Notes under the pieces: model-generated
What the model was told of the DNA's origin: nothing
What the model saw: the letters and a program-made list of their open reading frames with translations, nothing else
Database searches by the model: none
Made by a program: the position numbers and the translations under genes
Shown here: positions 1-5,928 of the stretch, piece by piece
How the letters are laid out: the number at the start of each line of letters is the position of its first letter
Numbering within the stretch: position 1 is the first letter of the stretch
Source of the DNA: Gammaproteobacteria bacterium
GTDB taxonomy: Bacteria > Pseudomonadota > Gammaproteobacteria > GCA-001735895
DNA length: 14,047 bases
Assembly (NCBI GenBank): GCA_029882955.1
Contig: JAOUJX010000062.1
Location: 1-14,047, forward strand
Direction: 5' to 3'

Positions 1-1
1 C

Positions 2-106
2 GCGGTATTAGGCATTTATGTGGTAAAGAAAATCCCTGAAACATATTACCGCTGGTTCATCATCGCGACCACGGCGATGGCCAGCGCTTTGATGGTGGTT
101 TTATAG
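2..106 (+). CDS. C-terminal end of TauE/SafE-like membrane exporter (partial)
   Basis: An open frame enters from the left edge and ends at a TAG stop, giving 34 visible residues. They read as a charged cytoplasmic turn (VVKKIPETYYRW) followed by a hydrophobic helix to the C-terminus (FIIATTAMASALMVVL). A 'G-(hydrophobic)-RRIP..-(aromatic)-R' turn followed by a final transmembrane helix is the usual ending of TauE/SafE (DUF81) family proteins, which export sulfite, sulfoacetate or related organosulfur anions. Only the last helix is visible, so the family call rests on this short pattern. The nearby DUF2892 gene is compatible with a sulfur-related locus. Another polytopic membrane protein cannot be excluded. 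Confidence 0.5.
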   Translation, partial: AVLGIYVVKKIPETYYRWFIIATTAMASALMVVL

Positions 107-180
107 ATAGCTGGCGGCGCGCTGTTTAAAAAGGATCGAAGCTAAAAAAGTCTAAATTAATCAAAATGAAGCCCTCCTTC

Positions 181-230
181 CGATTACAGCTGTATAAAAA
201 AGGAGTATATTTTCATCACTCTGCTGAACG
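181..230 (+). repeat. Upstream element, copy 1 of 2
   Basis: This stretch matches 2081-2130 over the same 50-bp length. The two share ATTAC at the left, an 18-bp identical core at 198-215 (AAAAGGAGTATATTTTCA), and a related right flank of the form ACTCT.CTGA.CG. It ends 15 bp before the start codon of the 47-aa gene. TTACAG (184-189) and TATATT (206-211), 16 bp apart, could be a weak promoter, and the TTAC and TATATT parts are conserved in copy 2 at the same spacing. It could equally be a dispersed repeat or a binding site. Confidence 0.55.
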
Positions 231-244
231 AAAGTGAGGCGAAT

Positions 245-388
245 ATGAAAAAATTGGTTGGAAAAATTCTCTGCTGGTTAGGGTTTCATGACTACCGCAT
301 TGTTGATGTTAATTATGAGTTCGCCACGAGAGGGGTAGAGCACGACGAATGTAAACGATGCGGTGTAACCAGAACACGAAGTTTATGA
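245..388 (+). CDS. 47-aa small protein with C-x2-C knuckle (DUF1660-like)
   Basis: ATG to TGA gives 47 residues. A GAGG Shine-Dalgarno lies 5-6 bases upstream (236-239), which fixes the start. The protein starts with a basic and hydrophobic stretch (MKKLVGKILCWLGFHDYR) and ends with CKRCGVTRTRSL. Cys10, His15, Cys38 and Cys41 form a possible one-zinc knuckle. The layout 'K-L-C-(aromatic)-L/F-G-H ... C-x-R-C-G' resembles the short DUF1660-type proteins often found in prophages and small accessory loci; their function is unknown. The upstream repeat element (181-230) and the GC-rich hairpin after it (403-424) suggest it is a separate transcript. Function is not assigned. Confidence 0.6.
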   Translation: MKKLVGKILCWLGFHDYRIVDVNYEFATRGVEHDECKRCGVTRTRSL

Positions 389-402
389 CTGAAGGGCATT
401 CA

Positions 403-424
403 GGGGCAACACGAATGCTGCCCC
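403..424. terminator. GC-rich hairpin between convergent small genes
   Basis: GGGGCA (403-408) and TGCCCC (419-424) form a 6-bp GC-rich stem with a 10-base loop. It sits between the end of the 47-aa gene and the end of the minus-strand DUF2892 gene. A competing stem pairs GCATTC just to the left with GAATGC (413-418). The following bases on the plus strand are CGACTTTAAA, so the U-tract is poor. It may act as a weak bidirectional terminator or as a transcript 3'-end stabiliser. Confidence 0.4.
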
Positions 425-434
425 CGACTTTAAA

Positions 435-638
435 CTAGGAAAATGCTTTCCCTGGTTTAGCCCCGAATGCTTTTAAAATCATGGCTAGTGGGCAAAATTT
501 GGTAAATGAGGCCTGGAGTAAATTGGCACCGACAAAGGCCGTCACAAAAAGCCAGTTAGCGTGGTGCAGGTGTGATAATGTCAGGCTGGCTAAGATAACA
601 ATTCCTGCAAACATCATTACGATACGATCGATAGACAT
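435..638 (-). CDS. DUF2892 (YgaP-type) small inner-membrane protein
   Basis: A 67-aa protein when started at the ATG at 638-636, which has GGAG six bases upstream. An in-frame ATG further up at 677 lies inside the operator-like dyad and downstream of a promoter -10, so it is rejected as the start. The sequence is MSIDRIVMMFAGIVILASLT..., with two hydrophobic helices (about residues 6-21 and 28-44) and a conserved-looking FTKFCPL motif with Cys49. This is typical of stand-alone DUF2892 domains, which also form the membrane anchor of the rhodanese YgaP. Such genes often accompany rhodaneses, persulfide dioxygenases and TauE/SafE exporters in sulfide-responsive loci. A TauE/SafE-like end lies about 300 bp away, though on the other strand. 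The exact biochemical role of the domain is not established. Confidence 0.8.
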   Translation of the reverse strand: MSIDRIVMMFAGIVILASLTLSHLHHANWLFVTAFVGANLLQASFTKFCPLAMILKAFGAKPGKAFS

Positions 639-664
639 AGTGTTCTCCGGATAAATTCTAAACC

Positions 665-693
665 AGAATATAAGCATTTACTTATATAGTCAA
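665..693 (-). promoter_or_regulatory. Promoter with embedded perfect dyad upstream of DUF2892 gene
   Basis: On the minus strand, TTGACT (693-688) and TATTCT (670-665) are separated by 17 bp and lie upstream of the DUF2892 start at 638. A perfect dyad, ATATAAG-N6-CTTATAT, occupies 668-687, filling the spacer and entering the -10. An AT-rich 20-bp palindrome over the core promoter is the usual site for a repressor of the ArsR/SmtB class, including the BigR/YgaV sulfide sensors that control DUF2892 genes. The identity of the repressor is inference; no regulator gene is in the window. Confidence 0.55.
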
Positions 694-696
694 TCA

Positions 697-726
697 AAAA
701 TTAAATATTACCCGTATTTGAACGGG
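697..726 (-). terminator. Possible weak terminator of thiolase gene
   Basis: CCCGT (711-715) and ACGGG (722-726) form a 5-bp stem with a 6-base loop just after the thiolase stop codon. Read on the minus strand the stem is followed by TAATATTTAATTTTT, a broken U-rich run. The stem is short, so this is a weak candidate. Confidence 0.35.
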
Positions 727-743
727 AAGGTTTGGCGGGGTTA

Positions 744-1949
744 CTAGACGCGTTCTATTATTATTGCGATGCCCTGACCGACACCGATGCACATGGTGCA
801 CAGGGCGAATTGACCGCCACTTTTGTGTAACTGCCGGGTTGCCGTGGTGATCAGCCGGGCACCACTCATCCCTAATGGATGACCAAGAGAAATAGCCCCT
901 CCGTAAGGATTAACTTGCTGTGCGTCATCGGCTAGCCCTAGCTCACGCGTGACTGCCAGAGCCTGTGCTGCGAAAGCTTCATTGAGTTCGATAATATCCA
1001 TTTGAGCTAGCCCAAGCCCGGTCAGTGCCAGTACTTTTTTGCAGGCAGGTGAGGGTCCCAGCCCCATGATACGTGGCTCGATACCGGCGACCGCCATGCC
1101 CACTACTCGCGCTAGTGGATGCAGGCCATGGTCTCTAGTGGCCTGCTCACTGGCGATGAGCATTGCGCAGGCTCCATCGTTGACGCCCGAGGCATTGCCT
1201 GCTGTAACGGTTCCTCCTTCGCGAAACGGTGTCGGTAATTTGGCCAGGGTTTCCAGCGTGGTCGATGCACGAGCGTGCTCGTCCAGCTGAAATATAATCG
1301 GTTCGGCCTTACGCTGGGGAATCGTCACCGGAATAATTTCGTCATCGAAGTGACCGGCCTGTTGTGCGGCAGCTGTTTTCTGCTGGGAACGAAATGCAAA
1401 CAAATCCTGGTCTTCACGACTGATGTTAAAGTCTTCCGCGACATTCTCTGCGGTCTCGGGCATGGATTCGGTGCCGTACAGCTTTTTCATCAACGCGTTG
1501 GGAAATCGCCAGCCGATGGTGGTGTCGTAGATTTCTGCATTTCGGCTAAAGGCGGAAGTCGCTTTTGGCATGACAAACGGAGCGCGTGACATGGATTCGA
1601 CGCCACCGGCTATCATCAGGCTGGCTTCTCCGGCCTTGATCGCTCGCGCGGCAGTACCGACTGCATCCATGCCAGACCCGCATAATCGATTAATAGTGGT
1701 ACCGGGAGAGGTGATCGGTAGCCCCGCCAGTAACGACGCCATTCTCGCCACATTTCGGTTGCACTCCCCGGCTTGATTGGCATTGCCGTAGATCACATCG
1801 TCCAGCTGCCCCCAGTCGACAGTCGGGTTTCGTTCAATTAAAGCCTTGATGGGAACCGCGCCAAGATCGTCGGTACGAACAGTAGACAGGGCGCCACCGA
1901 AGCGTCCGATCGCAGTGCGCAGGGGATCACAGATAAAAGCTTCGGTCAT
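744..1949 (-). CDS. pcaF: Thiolase, PcaF-type (beta-ketoadipyl-CoA / 3-oxoacyl-CoA thiolase)
   Basis: A complete 401-aa thiolase. The N-terminal domain carries the acyl-accepting cysteine Cys90 in NRLCGSGMDA; the C-terminal domain carries NEAF (323-326), GHPLGMSGAR with His357, and CTMCIGVGQG with Cys387, so the catalytic triad is intact. Length and signature stretches (NQAGECNRNVARMA, DTTIGWRF, MPETAENVA, ending IIERV) match the PcaF/PaaJ subgroup, which cleaves 3-oxoadipyl-CoA with CoA to succinyl-CoA and acetyl-CoA at the end of aromatic degradation. No other pca, paa or fad gene is in the window, so the physiological substrate could instead be another 3-oxoacyl-CoA, or the gene could work in reverse as an acetyl-CoA acetyltransferase. 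GGAG lies eight bases before the ATG. It is monocistronic as far as can be seen. Confidence 0.9.
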   Translation of the reverse strand: MTEAFICDPLRTAIGRFGGALSTVRTDDLGAVPIKALIERNPTVDWGQLDDVIYGNANQAGECNRNVARMASLLAGLPITSPGTTINRLCGSGMDAVGTAARAIKAGEASLMIAGGVESMSRAPFVMPKATSAFSRNAEIYDTTIGWRFPNALMKKLYGTESMPETAENVAEDFNISREDQDLFAFRSQQKTAAAQQAGHFDDEIIPVTIPQRKAEPIIFQLDEHARASTTLETLAKLPTPFREGGTVTAGNASGVNDGACAMLIASEQATRDHGLHPLARVVGMAVAGIEPRIMGLGPSPACKKVLALTGLGLAQMDIIELNEAFAAQALAVTRELGLADDAQQVNPYGGAISLGHPLGMSGARLITTATRQLHKSGGQFALCTMCIGVGQGIAIIIERV

Positions 1950-2012
1950 TTTGGTTCTCCGGGATGTAGTATATGTTGGTGAAACTAGATGCCTGCCACG
2001 GTGTCCATGGAA

Positions 2013-2041
2013 TTGACGTCAGTCACTACTAAATTTTTAAT
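2013..2041 (+). promoter_or_regulatory. Candidate sigma-70 promoter upstream of fetB-like gene
   Basis: TTGACG (2013-2018) and TTTAAT (2036-2041) are separated by 17 bp. The -35 overlaps an 8-bp palindrome, TGACGTCA (2014-2021). A start site near 2048 would fall at the edge of the 20-bp dyad 2049-2068, a good position for an operator. The copy-2 upstream element with its own weak promoter-like boxes lies further downstream, so the true start is uncertain. Confidence 0.4.
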
Positions 2042-2048
2042 TTTTAAC

Positions 2049-2068
2049 TAATATAACCAATTATATTA
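2049..2068. promoter_or_regulatory. AT-rich perfect dyad (possible operator)
   Basis: TAATATAA-CCAA-TTATATTA is a perfect inverted repeat with 8-bp arms and a 4-base centre. It lies between the divergent thiolase and fetB-like genes. It shares the ATATAA/TTATAT core with the dyad in front of the DUF2892 gene (668-687), which may mean a shared regulator or may only reflect AT-rich intergenic DNA. Confidence 0.4.
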
Positions 2069-2080
2069 TTATAGCTTTAT

Positions 2081-2130
2081 TCATTACGATCCTGCAGAAA
2101 AGGAGTATATTTTCACTAACTCTACTGACG
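2081..2130 (+). repeat. Upstream element, copy 2 of 2
   Basis: Second copy of the element at 181-230, offset by exactly 1900 bp. The 18-bp core is at 2098-2115. TTAC (2084-2087) and TATATT (2106-2111) keep the same spacing as in copy 1. It ends 19 bp before the fetB-like ATG, on the same strand and at nearly the same distance as copy 1 from its gene, which suggests a promoter, leader or binding-site function rather than a random repeat. Confidence 0.55.
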
Positions 2131-2148
2131 GGTAGTAAACCTTTCCAT

Positions 2149-2871
2149 ATGTACCAAATTACGCCGCTCGATCTCGGGATCGGGTTTATCCCGGTTCTGC
2201 TGACACTGATCATCATCTTTTACTGGTCGCATAATTTTAAGACATCGCTGATCGCAATATTTCGTATGCTCATTCAGTTGCTGCTGATCGGTTATGCGCT
2301 TAACTATATTTTTTATAACGACAATCAGTGGGTCATTCTGCTGGTTCTTGTCTTCATGCTGGTGATGGCGAGCTGGATATCTTTGAATGCCTTGCCGGTC
2401 GCTAAAAAACCTTTATTAATCTTTAGCTTTGGCTCCATTCTTTGTGGTGGCGGGTTGAATTTGTTTTTCGTTTCGCAGGGTGTTTTACATGCCGAACCCT
2501 GGTACCAGCCGCAGGTCATGATCCCTATAGCCGGTATGATCTTCTCGAACTCAATGAATGCGATAAGCCTGGCCGGAGAGCGCCTGTTCAGTGAGTTAGG
2601 GCACCAGGAGGATTACCGTAGTGCCCGGAATATGGCGTTTCAGGCAGCCATGATCCCGGTGATTAACTCGTTACTGGCGGTGGGATTGGTATCTCTTCCC
2701 GGCATGATGACCGGACAGATTCTGGCGGGAACCGAGCCCTTAATAGCTGCAAGATACCAGATCGTTGTGATGTGTATGATTTTCAGTTCTGCGGGCATTT
2801 CTGCTGCAATGTTTCTCTACCTGGTTCGTCATGACGCCAGCAAAATACTGATTAGTGATTCGCTGGATTAA
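2149..2871 (+). CDS. fetB: FetB/UPF0014-family ABC transporter permease
   Basis: A 240-aa polytopic membrane protein with about seven hydrophobic helices (roughly residues 10-25, 34-54, 61-79, 88-109, 123-141, 166-184, 204-225). Two hallmark segments of the UPF0014/FetB family are present: IPIAGMIFSNSM (125-136) and GLVSLPGMMTGQILAG with the following AARYQI (179-205). In E. coli FetB pairs with the ATPase FetA and is linked to iron export and resistance to oxidative stress; plant STAR2/ALS3 relatives act in aluminium tolerance. No ATPase gene is adjacent, so this is an orphan permease within the window; its ATPase must be elsewhere or it works without one. The Shine-Dalgarno is weak. Its last 20 bases overlap the convergent acyltransferase gene. 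Confidence 0.85.
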   Translation: MYQITPLDLGIGFIPVLLTLIIIFYWSHNFKTSLIAIFRMLIQLLLIGYALNYIFYNDNQWVILLVLVFMLVMASWISLNALPVAKKPLLIFSFGSILCGGGLNLFFVSQGVLHAEPWYQPQVMIPIAGMIFSNSMNAISLAGERLFSELGHQEDYRSARNMAFQAAMIPVINSLLAVGLVSLPGMMTGQILAGTEPLIAARYQIVVMCMIFSSAGISAAMFLYLVRHDASKILISDSLD

Positions 2872-3433
2872 TCGCCTTCTTGCCGGCATAAAAAGTTTTT
2901 AGCATCAGTAGATCAGCTTCCATATCTCCACCTGGTTTGAAAGCGGGTCCGAAGCCAATTGTTTTAGTCGCACTATCGAGATAGGCCGGTACTATGGGAA
3001 CCCCGGCACCGAGTGCAATGCGATAAAAGCCGGTTTTCCATTTCTTGACCCGGGACCGGGTACCTTCCGGGGCGATGCCGAGGATCATATGATCGTTTTC
3101 ATGGAATGCCTTGATGATCTGATCGACGATTTCTGAAGCCGATTCAGTTCCTCTGTCGACCGGTATACCGCCAAGCCAGAAAAAAAGTTTACCGAAATAT
3201 CCTTGAAATAGTGTGTGTTTGCCGAGGAAACTAACTTTCATTCGTAACAGGCCAACGACCGACATGAACAACGGGAAATCCCAGTTGCTGGTATGAGGTG
3301 CGGCGATGACAACATATTTAGCAATGGCGGGAGGGGTGTTAATCAGCTTCCAGCCACTCATGCTGAGAAACCCCTTGCCCAGCGCATATAGTAAACCAGA
3401 GAAAAACCGATTGTTGTAGATGATATTAGGCAA
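2852..3433 (-). CDS. PlsC-family 1-acyl-glycerol-3-phosphate acyltransferase-like
   Basis: A 193-aa protein of the short lysophosphatidate acyltransferase-like group. The acyltransferase motif I H-x4-D is APHTSNWDF (His47, Asp52), motif III is APEGTRSR (Glu123, Arg126), GGIPVDRG (88-95) is the usual intermediate motif, and VPIVPAYLD (145-153) is motif IV. All catalytic elements are intact, so it likely transfers a fatty acyl group from acyl-ACP or acyl-CoA to a lysophospholipid or related lipid acceptor at the inner membrane. The frame has no upstream ATG before its stop; the start is TTG at 3433-3431 with only a weak AGCGAG-like ribosome site, and the next ATG (residue 25) would leave little sequence ahead of the acyltransferase fold. 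Its 3' end overlaps the fetB-like gene by 20 bp in convergent orientation. Exact substrate is not determinable. Confidence 0.85.
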   Translation of the reverse strand: MPNIIYNNRFFSGLLYALGKGFLSMSGWKLINTPPAIAKYVVIAAPHTSNWDFPLFMSVVGLLRMKVSFLGKHTLFQGYFGKLFFWLGGIPVDRGTESASEIVDQIIKAFHENDHMILGIAPEGTRSRVKKWKTGFYRIALGAGVPIVPAYLDSATKTIGFGPAFKPGGDMEADLLMLKTFYAGKKAINPANH

Positions 3434-3504
3434 GGGTGGCTCGCTATGAGAAAACTAAATACATCCAGCATAGCTTAGAAAACTAGCAAAGGAAATCTGA
3501 TAGC

Positions 3505-3513
3505 TGCTAGAAT
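3505..3513 (+). promoter_or_regulatory. Extended -10 element of rdgC promoter
   Basis: TGC-TAGAAT is an extended -10 box (TGn plus a 5/6 match), followed by a GC-rich discriminator (TCGCGCCCC), about 45 bases before the rdgC ATG. No good -35 lies 16-18 bp upstream. CTAGCA (3483-3488) and TGCTAG (3505-3510) form a 6-bp inverted repeat that overlaps the -10. Confidence 0.45.
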
Positions 3514-3555
3514 TCGCGCCCCCAACCTCTCTCCATAAAACAGGAAAACCCGAAA

Positions 3556-4476
3556 ATGTGGTTCAAAAACCTACAAGTTTATCGCTTTACCAGACCCTGC
3601 GATTTAACTACTGAAAGACTAAATGAAGCGTTAGCCGAAAGCAGTTTTATGCCCTGTGGAAGTCAGGATTTAACGCGTTCGGGCTGGGTGCCTCCCCTGG
3701 GTCGTCATGGTAGTGAGCTGGTGCATGCAACAAATGGTCATTTAATGGTTTGTTTGAAACGCCAGGATAAGCTGCTGCCCCCGGCGGTCATCAACGAAGA
3801 GCTGGAAGAAAAAGTACTGGCCATCGAAGAACGCGATGGACGAAAACTACCCCGCAAAGAACGTCAATCGTTAAAAGACGAGGTCATTTTTGATTTATTA
3901 CCCAGGGCGTTTGTGCGTTCATCGTTACAGTTTGCCTATATTTCTCCACGCGATAACCTGCTGGTGGTTAATGCTTCATCTATTAAACGCGCGGAGGATT
4001 TGCTTCATGATCTGCGCGACGCCCTTGGTTCTTTATCGGTTATTCCGCTCACCAGCAAAAGTGTGCCCATTGAAGTGATGACCCAATGGGTAAATAGTGG
4101 TCATCCAGCACAGGGCTTTGAGCTGGGCGAGGAATTTGAGTTACGTGATAATGCGGATATCAGCAGTGTAATACGCTGTAAAAACCATGACCCGGCTGCT
4201 GCCGAAATTGCGGGTCATCTAAAAACCGGTATGCACGTGAGCAAACTCGCACTAAGCTGGCAGGAGCGTATCGAATTTGTCCTCGACGAAAAATTAACTA
4301 TCAAACGTCTGCGCTTTTCCGATGTGGTCCAGGACAAGGCAGCCGAAGCAGATGCCGAGGACGCGGCGACGCAATTCGATGTTGATTTCTCGATCATGTC
4401 TCTGGAATTATCCGAATTTTTAAAAGCCTTGATTAGTGCTTTTGGTGGCGAGGAAGCCGACGAAAAATCAGCTTAA
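3556..4476 (+). CDS. rdgC: Recombination-associated protein RdgC
   Basis: A complete 306-aa RdgC, matching the family length (303 aa in E. coli). Recognisable stretches are the N-terminal MWFKNLQVYRFT, the SGWVPPLG segment, the LLPPAVINEEL segment, LPRKERQSLKDEVIFDLLPRAF, and the C-terminal DEKLTIKRLRFSDVV. The protein forms a ring-shaped dimer that binds double-stranded DNA without sequence preference and restrains RecA filament formation and RecA-dependent recombination; in E. coli it becomes important when recombination-dependent replication restart is impaired. It is located on the nucleoid. AGGA lies ten bases before the ATG. The gene looks monocistronic, with its own promoter and an inverted repeat directly at its stop codon. 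The acidic, alanine-rich C-terminal tail is not unusual. Confidence 0.97.
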   Translation: MWFKNLQVYRFTRPCDLTTERLNEALAESSFMPCGSQDLTRSGWVPPLGRHGSELVHATNGHLMVCLKRQDKLLPPAVINEELEEKVLAIEERDGRKLPRKERQSLKDEVIFDLLPRAFVRSSLQFAYISPRDNLLVVNASSIKRAEDLLHDLRDALGSLSVIPLTSKSVPIEVMTQWVNSGHPAQGFELGEEFELRDNADISSVIRCKNHDPAAAEIAGHLKTGMHVSKLALSWQERIEFVLDEKLTIKRLRFSDVVQDKAAEADAEDAATQFDVDFSIMSLELSEFLKALISAFGGEEADEKSA

Positions 4477-4509
4477 AGTATAGAGAATCCTCCCATCTAG
4501 ACTATACTT
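4476..4509. repeat. Inverted repeat at the rdgC stop codon
   Basis: AAGTATAG (4476-4483) and CTATACTT (4502-4509) are perfect 8-bp arms around an 18-base loop. The left arm begins on the last base of the rdgC stop codon. There is no U-tract, so it is not a classic intrinsic terminator. The right arm contains TATACT, a good -10 for the next gene, so the dyad may be an operator for the diguanylate cyclase gene as much as a 3' hairpin of rdgC. Confidence 0.4.
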
Positions 4510-4542
4510 GGACCGGCTTAATCGTATGGAGAGTCGGCTTCT

Positions 4543-5619
4543 ATGATACAAACATCGCAAACACTGCTGGAACAGATGCAATTTAGCGAGTTCGAAGCCG
4601 AGCATCGTAAATCACTATTTCTGTTGTCAGAGATAGATGTAGAAGCGCTAAAGAAAGTAAAACCGGTGATCGACGCTGAAATGGAAAGAATAGTCACCGT
4701 ATTTTATCAGATGCAAACCAATGTTCCTGAAATAGCGCTTTTAATCGGCGATGCAGATACTTTGAGTCGTCTACAAATTGCACAACGCCGTTATGTGCTC
4801 GACCTGTTTTCCGGTGTATACGATTTAGAGTATATTAATAACCGTCTTCGCATTGGTATTGTCCATAAGCGCATTGGCGTAGAGCCGAAGCTCTATCTTT
4901 CTGCTATTTATACCCTGAAAAGCCTGCTCAGCGAAGTAATCACAACACATGTAGAAGATGTCGATTTGATGAAGTCTTCCACAATGGCGCTCGAAAAATT
5001 ACTCTATTTCGATATCACACTGGTATTTGATACCTATATTAGAAGTTTGTTGAGCGAAATTGAGATATCCAAGAATAAATCGGATCAATATGCGCTCGAT
5101 CTTGAGGAGCGTGTCAAAACACGAACCTCAGAGCTGGTGGAACTCTCTCGTTCTGACCCTTTAACCGGGTTATTAAACGTACGCCATCTTCAGGAAACCC
5201 TGCTCACCGTGCTGCGGGCGGCTCAACGGCGCTCGGAACCGGTGTCATTTATCTATATTGATGTTAATGACTTCAAAATAGTGAATGACACCCTCGGTCA
5301 TCAGGCAGGTGACGATATTTTATGCACGGTCGCGAAATGTATCCAGGGTATATCACGCCAGGAAGACAGTTGTTTCCGTTACGGTGGTGATGAGTTTTGT
5401 ATTATTTTACCCAACTGTACTAAGGCAGCGGCTAAAGAAAATTATAAATCCCGGCTTATAGAAGAGATCAAAGCGCGTCCCGAGGAAATTTCACTGAGTA
5501 TTGGCATTGCCGAAACCGGACCTGAGGACTACCTTGAACCGGACGCGCTGATCGCCAAAGCCGATAAGGAAATGTACGAGGAAAAAAACAGGCGCAAACT
5601 TGAGCGTCAACCGCAGTAG
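4543..5619 (+). CDS. Globin-coupled diguanylate cyclase (GGDEF)
   Basis: A 358-aa soluble protein. Residues 10-175 match the globin-coupled sensor fold; His108 in RIGIVHKRIGVEPKLYL is the expected proximal heme ligand and Tyr55 in TVFYQM is a candidate distal tyrosine that contacts bound O2. A short helical linker (about 176-203, with LEERVKTRTSELVELSRSD) leads into the GGDEF domain, with DPLTGL (205-210), metal-binding IYIDVNDFK, active-site GGDEF (281-285) and an inhibitory I-site RQED (272-275) five residues before GGDEF. It should make c-di-GMP from two GTP in response to O2 binding at the heme, with product feedback, like E. coli DosC or Bordetella GReg. The heme-sensing role is inferred from the family. 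It follows rdgC by 66 bp but is probably separately transcribed; GGAG lies about ten bases upstream. Confidence 0.92.
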   Translation: MIQTSQTLLEQMQFSEFEAEHRKSLFLLSEIDVEALKKVKPVIDAEMERIVTVFYQMQTNVPEIALLIGDADTLSRLQIAQRRYVLDLFSGVYDLEYINNRLRIGIVHKRIGVEPKLYLSAIYTLKSLLSEVITTHVEDVDLMKSSTMALEKLLYFDITLVFDTYIRSLLSEIEISKNKSDQYALDLEERVKTRTSELVELSRSDPLTGLLNVRHLQETLLTVLRAAQRRSEPVSFIYIDVNDFKIVNDTLGHQAGDDILCTVAKCIQGISRQEDSCFRYGGDEFCIILPNCTKAAAKENYKSRLIEEIKARPEEISLSIGIAETGPEDYLEPDALIAKADKEMYEEKNRRKLERQPQ

Positions 5620-5928
5620 AGATGGAGTGATAGACTAAGCTTTCTTCTGATTCTGGTTATATTTATCTTCACTTAGAATCCTTTGTAATCAATCTCAACC
5701 AGGCCGGTTACGCCCCATGCCGAAAAAAAAATCTGTTCTTACTTGCATCCTGCCAGGCATTAATGCTATCTGGAACATCTCCGACAATGACCACTTCGGC
5801 GTGGCCAGCGGGTTTTCGCAATACTTTCGTTTTGCCGCTGCCGAGATTGTGGACGATTCTTATATCGTACTGCTGGCCTGGCGTTTACACAATCGTCAAC
5901 TACAGCTTGCCTGAACGGAATATTGCTG
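5620..5928. other. 309-bp stretch without a secure gene
   Basis: Between the globin-coupled cyclase and the membrane methyltransferase nothing is firmly identifiable. The plus-strand frame 5717-5914 encodes a possible 65-aa protein. The same codon phase on the minus strand is open from 5884 to 5711, with 22 of 58 codons starting with G, a coding-like bias, but without an ATG and bounded by stops. It may contain a decayed minus-strand gene. No strong hairpin or promoter was seen. Confidence 0.4.
5717..5914 (+). CDS. Possible 65-aa hypothetical protein (weak)
   Basis: ATG to TGA open frame with no recognised domain. It begins MPKKKSVLTC and continues through a mixed, partly aromatic sequence to LHNRQLQLA. 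Only a weak ribosome-binding site (AGG, more than ten bases away) precedes it. In its favour, the stop lies 14 bp before the ATG of the membrane methyltransferase gene, and the latter's GGAA ribosome site falls in that gap, as in a tight operon. Against it, the opposite strand is open in the same codon phase and looks at least as protein-like. Treated as doubtful. Confidence 0.25.
   Translation: MPKKKSVLTCILPGINAIWNISDNDHFGVASGFSQYFRFAAAEIVDDSYIVLLAWRLHNRQLQLA

Noticed and set aside
639..677. N-terminal extension of the DUF2892 protein from the ATG at 677
   Set aside because: The extra 13 residues lie inside the promoter dyad and ahead of a clear GGAG site for the ATG at 638; the family begins at MSIDR.
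1039..1776. Plus-strand open frames across the thiolase gene
   Set aside because: They are antisense shadows of a complete thiolase with intact catalytic residues.
2014..2021. TGACGTCA palindrome as a CRE-like site
   Set aside because: Eight-base palindromes arise by chance; it is better explained as part of a -35 box.
5923..5928. TTG start of the membrane methyltransferase
   Set aside because: The GGAA site is only two bases away from it but eight bases from the ATG at 5929.
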